Source of the DNA: Enterobacter sp.
GTDB taxonomy: Bacteria > Pseudomonadota > Gammaproteobacteria > Enterobacterales > Enterobacteriaceae
Direction: 5' to 3'
DNA length: 64,000 nucleotides
Assembly (NCBI GenBank): GCA_022649305.1
Contig: JALCNW010000006.1
Span: 53,329-117,328 of the forward strand
The notes beneath the pieces are model-generated. The model was not told the origin of the DNA, did not search any database, and saw only the letters and a list, made by a program, of their open reading frames with translations. How positions within the stretch are numbered: the stretch's first letter is position 1; each line of letters starts with the position of its first letter. This document shows, piece by piece, positions 58,132 through 64,000 of this stretch. The translations under genes were made by a program, and so were the position numbers.

Positions 58132-58641
58132 TCAGGTTGCACTACGTCTGTCGGTTATCCAGTCCTGAACCTCAATCAAAAAGGTGTCCGGCGCTTTTCG
58201 GTACATCTTGCGTGCCAGATCGAGAATAGTATGGCGGCCTAACTCCTCTTCCATACGCTGCTGCGCGCTATCCATCACTGAACGCACCCCGCACGGCCCG
58301 TCACACACCCAGGCTGGCGGAGTCTCATCAAACACCGCCAGACGCTGACGCACTTCCCGACACTCAAACATATTTTTCTCACCGTCGATGGCATGTGCCA
58401 CGTCCAGCACGGTAATCAGCTCAGCGGGCCGCGCAAGCTTAAACCCACCACCCTTGCCCTCCGTACTGCTCACCAGTCCGGCGCGTGACAGACGCGTGAA
58501 GATTTTACCCAGGTAATCGTATGGCACGCCCTGTAAGGCAGCCATCTCCCTGACGCTCATTTCACGTTCGTTACCCTTAGCATCCACCATACACATCAGG
58601 CTATGAATGCCATATTCCACACCGGAACTGTAAAAAGCCAT
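58132..58641 (-). CDS. Rrf2 family transcriptional regulator
   Basis: A 169-residue Rrf2 winged-helix protein: YSSGVEYGIHSLMCMVDAKG, SVREMAALQGVPYDYLGKIFTRLSRAGLVSSTEGKGGGFKLAR (cited by ends), then a cysteine-bearing loop with C-x(n)-C-D-G-P-C (MFECREVRQRLAVFDE...WVCDGPCGV). The three cysteines sit where Rrf2 proteins such as NsrR and IscR bind an Fe-S cluster. The target is probably the divergent oxidoreductase. MAFYSSG at 58641 is the natural start. Confidence 0.8.
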   Translation of the reverse strand: MAFYSSGVEYGIHSLMCMVDAKGNEREMSVREMAALQGVPYDYLGKIFTRLSRAGLVSSTEGKGGGFKLARPAELITVLDVAHAIDGEKNMFECREVRQRLAVFDETPPAWVCDGPCGVRSVMDSAQQRMEEELGRHTILDLARKMYRKAPDTFLIEVQDWITDRRSAT

Positions 58642-58851
58642 GGTTAACTCCGAAATCAATAATCGTGGTTATTATAGCCAGGTTACCGAAAAGAAAAACA
58701 GCCAAAAAGATACGCAGTTGTAACCCACTATTTTTATTGCAGTTACGATCATCATTCCGCGCAAACTCAGAAAGAAGTTGTCGCAGTTAACTCCGACAAG
58801 TATAGTTGTAGTTATGTCAGACACAAAGCCTGGCGATCAAAAGGAACGAAG

Positions 58852-60054
58852 ATGAAAAAGCAAGTTTTAATTGTGGGTAGTGGTTTTTCCGGCATGTGGG
58901 CAGCGGTCAGTGCGGCACGCCTGGCAGAACTGAATCAGTGTGATGACCTGTGTATTACGGTACTGTCCCCGAAACCAGAGCTGCGGGTTCGACCACGTTT
59001 TTATGAGGAAAAAGTATCAGGCTTTGTCGCCCCTCTGAGTGCGTTATTTGCTGAGCTGGATATCACCTATATTGAAGGCAGCGCAGAACGCATTGACACA
59101 AAAGAGAAAATCGTTTGGTACCGAGATAAATCCGGCAACACGACCTCTGCGAGCTTTGACCGTCTGATCCTCGCGACGGGCAGCCAGACTAAACGCCCAT
59201 CGATAGCGGGCCTGGCAGAATTTGCCTTCGATATCGACCAGATTGAATCTGCACAGGTATTTGAAAACCACCTCGATGCGCTGACCACGCAACCATCAAC
59301 GCCTGCTCGTAACACCGTTGTCGTCTGCGGTGGGGGTTTTACTGGTATTGAACTGGCCACCGAACTCCCTGCCCGACTTCGCGCCCGTTTCGGTGATGAT
59401 ACCAGGATTAAAGTTATCGTAGTTGAGCGTGGCACGGTGATGGGTGGCCGATACAGCGAAGCCCTGCGCAGCGTGATTGAAGAGGCCAGCAACGAGCTGG
59501 GAATTGAGTGGCGTCTTAACAGCGAAATCGAAGCGATTGACGCCAGCGGTGTGACCTTGAAAAACGGTGAGCGTATCGAATCCTCATCGGTAGTCTGGAC
59601 AGCGGGCGTGGAAGCTCACTCTCTGACGGGACAGATTAATGGCGAACGCGACGGTCAGGCACGTCTGCGGGTGAACGCGCTTTTACAGGTTCCAGCGCAT
59701 CCAGAGGTGTATGCTACCGGCGATACGGCTCACGCCAAAACCGATGACCTGGGTAATACGGCACTAATGACCTGCCAGCACGCTATTCAACTGGGTAAAT
59801 TTGCCGGGCACAACGCAGCCGCAAGCCTGCTGAACGTTGAGCCTTACCCGTATCGCCAGGTTAACTACGTCACCTGTCTGGATCTGGGGGCCTGGGGCGC
59901 GGTTTATACCGAAGGCTGGGAACAGGACGTCAAATCCGTACGTGCAGAAGCGAAGAAAATCAAAATTGCCATCACCAACGAACTGATTTATCCCCCTGCA
60001 GCAGATCGCGCGGTGGCCTTTGCGGCGGCCGATCCGCTGGCGAAATTTGTTTAA
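58852..60054 (+). CDS. NDH-2-like FAD/NAD(P) oxidoreductase
   Basis: A 400-residue flavoprotein. The FAD loop is at the N-terminus (QVLIVGSGFSGMWAAVSAA, ~4-22), the NAD loop in the middle (VVCGGGFTGIELATELPARL, ~160-180), and the family ATGD motif in VYATGDTAHA (~283). This is the architecture of type II NADH dehydrogenases and related quinone/disulfide oxidoreductases. No C-terminal membrane anchor is obvious. Divergent from the Rrf2 gene over 210 bases and probably under its control; the physiological acceptor is unknown. Confidence 0.8.
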   Translation: MKKQVLIVGSGFSGMWAAVSAARLAELNQCDDLCITVLSPKPELRVRPRFYEEKVSGFVAPLSALFAELDITYIEGSAERIDTKEKIVWYRDKSGNTTSASFDRLILATGSQTKRPSIAGLAEFAFDIDQIESAQVFENHLDALTTQPSTPARNTVVVCGGGFTGIELATELPARLRARFGDDTRIKVIVVERGTVMGGRYSEALRSVIEEASNELGIEWRLNSEIEAIDASGVTLKNGERIESSSVVWTAGVEAHSLTGQINGERDGQARLRVNALLQVPAHPEVYATGDTAHAKTDDLGNTALMTCQHAIQLGKFAGHNAAASLLNVEPYPYRQVNYVTCLDLGAWGAVYTEGWEQDVKSVRAEAKKIKIAITNELIYPPAADRAVAFAAADPLAKFV

Positions 60055-60080
60055 CAGACAGGTTTACCGACCATAGCTGG

Positions 60081-61256
60081 TCAGGCTAACGCATTGTCGT
60101 TGGCCTGACCTCTTTTGGCCTTCTTGTGGCCGTACATCAGCAGCGACGACATCGCCGCAAATGAAAGAAGTGCCGCTGGCAGAGTCACGTAGCTCCAGCT
60201 GTAGCCAAGCGTGATCATCATTCCTCCGAACCAGGCACCAATTGCGCTCCCCAGATTAAACGCGACCTGACCACCCGCCGCCCCCAACAGCTCTCCGCCT
60301 TTCGCATTCTGTAATAACATGATTTGTAGAGGCGCAGACAGCGCGAACAAACCCATACAGCAGATGAAACCCATCATCAGCGATGCTGGCTTGTACTGTC
60401 CGAAGGTGAATAACAGCAACAGCGACAGCACAATCACCAGATTGGTGGTTGCCGCTATTCGCAGCGGGCTGTACCGCCCGGAGAGTTTTCCGCTGAGCAT
60501 ATTGCCGAGCACCATTCCCAGCCCCATGAGCATCATGATCGCCGTCATGAAGACTTCTGAAAACCCGGAGACATTCACCATGAATGGCTTAACGAAGCTA
60601 AACCAGGCGAATACTCCCGCATTACCAAACATCGTCGCTGCGAAGATAAGCCACGGTTCGGGCTGCTTTAAAAAATGGAATTGTTCGGCAAGTCTGGTAT
60701 TGGCTTTATCGTATAGGTTGGGTACCCAGAAGATAATCGCCAGAATCACCAGCGCATCAAACGCGGCGATCATAAAGAAGGTATAGCGCCAGCTATATTC
60801 ATGCCCAAGCCAGGTCCCCAATGGAACGCCCAGCAGGTTGGCCACCGTCATCCCGGCGATCATCCCGGCTACGGCTAAGGTCACTTTCCCCGGCGGCGCA
60901 ATTTTAGAGAGAATTATCGCCCCCACGCCAAAAAATGCCCCATGCGGAAAACCAGAAACCAGTCGCCCTATCGCCAGCATGGTATAGGACGTCGAGAAGG
61001 TAAAAATAGCGTTACCCGCTACGCACAGCGCTACCAGGAAAAGCAGAATAGTTTTTAAGGAGAACTTGCTGGAAAAGAGCGCAATAATCGGTGCGCCAAT
61101 CACCACGCCAAAAGCGTAAAACGAAATCATATTCCCGGCCGACGGGATCGTAATCCCCGTATCCTGCGCGAGTTCGGTCAGGACGCCCATGATACCGAAT
61201 TCAGCCATCCCCAGGCCAAAGGTCCCTAACGCCAACGAAAAAACGGTCTTCTTCAT
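60081..61256 (-). CDS. araJ: MFS transporter AraJ
   Basis: A 391-residue 12-segment protein matching E. coli AraJ (SLALGTFGLGMAEFGIMGVL, GRLVSGFPHGAFFGVGAI, PWLIFAATMFGNAGVFAWFS). It may export arabinose-containing sugars but has no assigned phenotype. ATG at 61256 gives the family start. It lies directly downstream of qnr on the same strand, the order known from plasmid qnrE1 elements mobilised from Enterobacter chromosomes. Confidence 0.9.
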   Translation of the reverse strand: MKKTVFSLALGTFGLGMAEFGIMGVLTELAQDTGITIPSAGNMISFYAFGVVIGAPIIALFSSKFSLKTILLFLVALCVAGNAIFTFSTSYTMLAIGRLVSGFPHGAFFGVGAIILSKIAPPGKVTLAVAGMIAGMTVANLLGVPLGTWLGHEYSWRYTFFMIAAFDALVILAIIFWVPNLYDKANTRLAEQFHFLKQPEPWLIFAATMFGNAGVFAWFSFVKPFMVNVSGFSEVFMTAIMMLMGLGMVLGNMLSGKLSGRYSPLRIAATTNLVIVLSLLLLFTFGQYKPASLMMGFICCMGLFALSAPLQIMLLQNAKGGELLGAAGGQVAFNLGSAIGAWFGGMMITLGYSWSYVTLPAALLSFAAMSSLLMYGHKKAKRGQANDNALA

Positions 61257-61376
61257 TCCACAACCACTTGTTAAAAATTTGCAACAGGCATTATTGACCA
61301 ATCTGGTATGGTGAGCCAGTTCGAACTCACCTTCTGACCCATTCATCCATTATTTCGACTTGAGTTGTGTATATGC

Positions 61377-62018
61377 TTAGCCCATCACCAGGATCCCGAG
61401 GCGCTCCATTATTTGCGACACCTGATAGCTGTCTATTTTAACGCCCTGCAAATCAGTGCGGCGAACGTCAAGATCGCCCAGTTCGGAATTAGTGAGGTCG
61501 CAATGGGTAAAATTGGCCGCTCGCCAGTCAAAGGAAGAAAACTCGCCGCCGGAGAGATCGGACCCGCTAAAGCTCGCACCAAGGATGTTCGCCCCGTTCC
61601 AGCGGTTTTCCCACAACTCGCATTTCTCCAGGGCCACTTTAGAAAAGTTCGCATAGCTGAGATTGGATTTCGTGATGTAAGCACTGCAAAACCAGGTGCG
61701 CGAGGTGATCATATTCATAAAGCTGGCACCACGAAAGTCCGCGCCCTGCGCCCGGCAATCGCGGATTTCGATACCCAGCGCGCTGGCGTTGCGAAAATCA
61801 GCCATCGATAAATCGCAGCTTTTGAAGGCGGCATCTTTTAATACGGCGCGGCTAAAATTGCCACCCTGCTGGCTCTCGCGATCGTAAAATTGACAGCCCA
61901 CAAACTCGGTATCGGTCAGATCCGCACCTGAAAAATCACAGTTATAAAACGCGCTATTCTCAATTTTTGCGCCGGTAAACCGGCTACGGTCAATTTTCTC
62001 GCCGTTCAATGTCAGCAT
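61377..62018 (-). CDS. qnr: Chromosomal Qnr pentapeptide-repeat protein (QnrB/QnrE type)
   Basis: A 213-residue protein made of pentapeptide repeats (A(D/N)LxX pattern) that folds as a right-handed beta-helix mimicking DNA and protects gyrase and topoisomerase IV from quinolones. Residues follow QnrB/QnrE closely: EKIDRSRFTGAKIENS, FDRESQ-type loop region QFYDRESQQGG, loop B region SFMNMITSRTWFCSAYI, and the dimerising C-terminus MERLGILVMG. Loops A and B, needed for activity, are intact. ATG at 62018 has GGTGG about 8 bases upstream. A LexA box overlaps the promoter. Chromosomal setting next to araJ and ppk2 suggests an intrinsic gene. Confidence 0.9.
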   Translation of the reverse strand: MLTLNGEKIDRSRFTGAKIENSAFYNCDFSGADLTDTEFVGCQFYDRESQQGGNFSRAVLKDAAFKSCDLSMADFRNASALGIEIRDCRAQGADFRGASFMNMITSRTWFCSAYITKSNLSYANFSKVALEKCELWENRWNGANILGASFSGSDLSGGEFSSFDWRAANFTHCDLTNSELGDLDVRRTDLQGVKIDSYQVSQIMERLGILVMG

Positions 62019-62029
62019 TATCGCACCAC

Positions 62030-62045
62030 CTGTTTATTTATACAG
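62030..62045 (-). promoter_or_regulatory. LexA (SOS) box upstream of qnr
   Basis: CTGTATAAATAAACAG on the minus strand is a CTGT-N8-ACAG SOS box with an AT-rich centre, extended to TA-CTGT on its left, matching the E. coli consensus well. It ends 11 bases before the qnr ATG. qnrB genes are known to be SOS-induced by the same arrangement. Confidence 0.9.
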
Positions 62046-62160
62046 TATCGCGGAATTCTAACCCGAACGCCGCCGCTACGACATCAAAAATTTCCCACGA
62101 AGTTTAAGGGGGCCAATTACACTTCAATATGTTACCTCCATCCACGATACGAGCGTTGCT

Positions 62161-62979
62161 ATGGTAAATTCAAAAAAAGCTAAAACTTCTGCTGAGAAGG
62201 TGATTTACGTTCCGCTCAAGCAGAAGGAGTATGAAAAGGAGTTACGCCGTCTTCATGTGGAGCTGGTTAAGCTCCAGCAGTGGGTCGTTAGCAAAGGGCT
62301 CAAGGTATGCATCGTTTTTGAAGGACGAGATGGCGCGGGCAAAGGCGGCACGATCAAAGCCATTACCGAGCGTGTCAGTCCTCGCGTTTTTCGCGTTGTC
62401 GCGCTACCCGCGCCAACCGACAAAGAAAAAAGCCAGCTCTACTTCCAGCGCTACGTGCCTCACCTCCCTTCTGCCGGTGAAATCGTTATTTTCGATCGCA
62501 GCTGGTACAACCGAGCGGGCGTTGAGCGAGTGATGGGTTTTTGCACATCCGATGAGGTCAATAAGTTCCTGGACGGTGCCCCCATTATCGAGAAGGCGAT
62601 GGTCGATGCCGGTATTATCTTGATAAAGTACTGGCTCGAAGTCACACCGAAAGAGCAGGAACGCCGCCTGCACGACCGCATCAACGATGGACGCAAAACC
62701 TGGAAGCTTTCCCCAATGGATATAAAATCCTTCAAGCTGTGGGATGAATATACCGTCGCGCGCGATGCCATGTTTGCCTCTACCGATAGTGCCTGGGCCC
62801 CCTGGTTTGTCGCGCGTTCAGAGGATAAAAAACGCGTACGGCTCAACGTCATTTCGCATCTGCTTGCGCAAATACCTTATAAATCACTGCCAGTCGAGCC
62901 GGTGAAATTACCAAAACGTAAAGTGGGTAAAGTGAAGCCAACCGATTATCCGTTCCGCTATATCCAGGAGCGATTTTAA
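62161..62979 (+). CDS. ppk2: Polyphosphate kinase 2
   Basis: A 272-residue class I-type PPK2, which transfers phosphate between polyphosphate and nucleotides. Walker A is FEGRDGAGKGG (~57-67), Walker B/lid segment is IFDRSWYNRAGVERVMGF (~108-125), and EERRLHDRI-like lid follows (KEQERRLHDRINDGRKTWK). The C-terminal YPFRYIQERF is typical. It is divergent from qnr with 142 bases between starts, which include the LexA box. Confidence 0.93.
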   Translation: MVNSKKAKTSAEKVIYVPLKQKEYEKELRRLHVELVKLQQWVVSKGLKVCIVFEGRDGAGKGGTIKAITERVSPRVFRVVALPAPTDKEKSQLYFQRYVPHLPSAGEIVIFDRSWYNRAGVERVMGFCTSDEVNKFLDGAPIIEKAMVDAGIILIKYWLEVTPKEQERRLHDRINDGRKTWKLSPMDIKSFKLWDEYTVARDAMFASTDSAWAPWFVARSEDKKRVRLNVISHLLAQIPYKSLPVEPVKLPKRKVGKVKPTDYPFRYIQERF

Positions 62980-63108
62980 TAAGACGTTTTTTTGCAACTT
63001 ACATTCCCCACTGGAATGGTGCTCGCATTTTTTATATTACCAGGGGGAACGGTATTGTTTTTTATTGGAGAGGATTGATAATGCGTGCACCAACACAGGA
63101 GGTGAAAT

Positions 63109-63297
63109 GTGAAAACACAAAGTGTTACCAATCGCAAGGCAGAGCAGTCGATGGCAGGCGCACTGCCACGTCCAGAGATATCAACAGAGGAACGAAACCA
63201 GCAACGCCAGCGAGATAAAAAATTCATACGAGCTATGAATGAGTTCACAAAGAAAGCAGGTTTATTATCTGATGATCCTTTTTTTGGAGGATTGTGA
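63109..63297 (+). CDS. Small antitoxin-like protein paired with CcdB homologue
   Basis: A 62-residue, charged, AT-rich gene product starting at GTG 63109 after a perfect AGGAGG (63097-63102). Its C-terminus (RAMNEFTKKAGLLSDDPFFGGL, cited by ends) is where CcdA-type antitoxins bind the toxin, but the usual ribbon-helix-helix N-terminus is not evident; instead residues 1-40 are basic and disordered-looking. The stop overlaps the next ATG (TGATG), as in toxin-antitoxin operons. Antitoxin role is inferred from position. Confidence 0.65.
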   Translation: MKTQSVTNRKAEQSMAGALPRPEISTEERNQQRQRDKKFIRAMNEFTKKAGLLSDDPFFGGL

Positions 63298-63620
63298 TGG
63301 GTTTTCAATTTGATATTTACCGAAATACATCAGACAAAACCCACGAACTACAGCCTTATTTTATGATTATTCAACATGATTACTATGATGATCTATCAAC
63401 GAGGCTTATTTTACCCCTGAGTTACTGTCGTCATATTCACGGTCATAATCATGCAGTAACACCATTAGTGAATATTGATTTTCAGGAATTTTTTCTCAAT
63501 ACTCCAGGGATTACGCATGTGGAGAGAAAGAAGTTAAATAATAAGAATTTTGTATGCAATCTTCGAAACGAAAGAAGCTGCATCGTTTCCGCTATTGACG
63601 CCTTAATCACCAATACCTGA
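63297..63620 (+). CDS. CcdB-like toxin homologue
   Basis: A 107-residue protein with CcdB-fold residues: GFQFDIYRNT start, IIQHDYYDDLSTRLILPLSYCRH and VTPLVNIDFQEFFLNTPGI. CcdB poisons DNA gyrase. However, the C-terminus is DALITNT, not the Trp-Gly-Ile end of CcdB_F on which toxicity depends, so the target or activity may differ or be lost. ATG overlaps the preceding stop (GTG at 63294 is also possible). The pair is AT-rich relative to its neighbours, a sign of transfer. Confidence 0.75.
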   Translation: MGFQFDIYRNTSDKTHELQPYFMIIQHDYYDDLSTRLILPLSYCRHIHGHNHAVTPLVNIDFQEFFLNTPGITHVERKKLNNKNFVCNLRNERSCIVSAIDALITNT

Positions 63621-63631
63621 CTCCCGAAATA

Positions 63632-63665
63632 CCCGCACCGAATCAATATCACCATCCGGTGCGGG
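63632..63665. terminator. Terminator-like hairpin after fdnI
   Basis: Perfect 9-bp stem CCCGCACCG (63632-63640) and CGGTGCGGG (63657-63665), 16-base loop, between the CcdB-like gene and the minus-strand fdnI end. No strong U-run is present. Confidence 0.6.
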
Positions 63666-63680
63666 GGATCTTACAGAGAC

Positions 63681-64000
63681 TTACTTCATCCCTTCGGTAC
63701 TCTCTTTTTTCGCTTCCATACGTTCAACGTCGCGATACCAGCGCGGGTGGTGTTTTTGCGCCCAGCGGCGGCTCACCTTCCCTTCAACCATGCCCTTAAT
63801 CGATCCTTTCACCCAGAACGCCATATACATATGGATCAGGATGGCGTGGATCAAAATAATGGCCGACGTCGCATGGATGAGCAGACTGTAGCGAATCACC
63901 TGCATCGGGAAATAGTGGGAAAAATACGGACGCCAGATAATAACGCCGGTCACCAGCAGCACAAAAATCATACTCATGATGGTCCAGAACATCATCTTTT
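63681..64000 (-). CDS. fdnI: Formate dehydrogenase-N cytochrome b556 subunit FdnI, C-terminal part
   Basis: About 105 codons of the end of a gene running off the window's right edge (N-terminus lost). The residues MMFWTIMSMIFVLLVTGVIIW, then membrane helix LLIHATSAIILIHAILIHMYMAFW with haem-binding His, and the C-terminus VSRRWAQKHHPRWYRDVERMEAKKE match FdnI, the di-haem membrane anchor passing electrons from formate oxidation to menaquinone. About half of the usual ~217 residues are present. FdoI is a near relative and cannot be fully excluded. Confidence 0.87.
   Translation of the reverse strand, partial: KMMFWTIMSMIFVLLVTGVIIWRPYFSHYFPMQVIRYSLLIHATSAIILIHAILIHMYMAFWVKGSIKGMVEGKVSRRWAQKHHPRWYRDVERMEAKKESTEGMK

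Overview
The window reads as chromosomal DNA of an enterobacterium close to Enterobacter (E. cloacae complex, E. mori or a near relative). Recognisable families support this: the mar locus, ydeE/eamA/sotB, sad-glsB-uxaB-tam in the same order as the E. coli yne region, osmC-bdm-sra-maeA-adhP, a 2,3-butanediol operon (budABC), a chromosomal sucrose regulon (scr), and a qnrB/qnrE-type gene next to araJ. I see no insertion sequence, prophage, CRISPR array, tRNA or rRNA. The genus assignment is inference from gene content. || Layout: 1-2.1 kb holds the tail of urtE, Zur-controlled zinT and the MFS gene ydeE. 2.3-6.5 kb is eamA, marBAR (minus), marC and sotB. 6.7-10.8 kb is accessory: a PhzF-like enzyme, two tandem YdcZ-type transporters, a LysR regulator, an acetyltransferase, then ptrR. 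10.9-21 kb is sad, a chemoreceptor, glsB, three consecutive GGDEF proteins, an acetyltransferase and uxaB. 21.1-26.8 kb holds a frameshifted yneE, tam, small accessory genes (ASCH, SnoaL-like), a HipA-like yjjJ and a VF530-type gene. 26.7-31.2 kb is digH and an scsA-scsB-dsbG thiol-redox operon. 31.2-35.5 kb is budR/budABC. 35.5-42 kb is scrR-B-A-Y and scrK. 42.1-46.2 kb holds an unrecognised two-gene unit, a BLUF-EAL photoreceptor and an HxlR/MFS pair. 46.2-52.3 kb holds an alpha/beta hydrolase, a PL5 alginate lyase, osmC, an alcohol dehydrogenase, and LysR plus a secreted MBL-fold protein. 52.5-58.1 kb is bdm, sra, maeA, an ABC-F ATPase behind a leader-like region, and adhP. 58.1-64 kb is an Rrf2/NADH-dehydrogenase-like pair, araJ, qnr with a LexA box, ppk2, a CcdB-type toxin-antitoxin-like pair and the start-truncated fdnI. 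|| Themes: (1) c-di-GMP: three GGDEF proteins with intact active sites at 15-19 kb and one blue-light EAL protein with an intact catalytic core at 43 kb. (2) Stress and drug tolerance: mar, sotB, eamA, osmC, ABC-F, SOS-linked qnr. (3) Fermentation and carbohydrate use: bud, scr, uxaB, adhP, maeA, sad. The observations most worth following are the ABC-F leader with nested hairpins and a 27-codon ORF, the three 12-bp-spaced repeats before yjjJ, the LexA box on qnr shared with divergent ppk2, the atypical CcdB pair, and the unrecognised membrane-protein unit at 42.1-43.1 kb.
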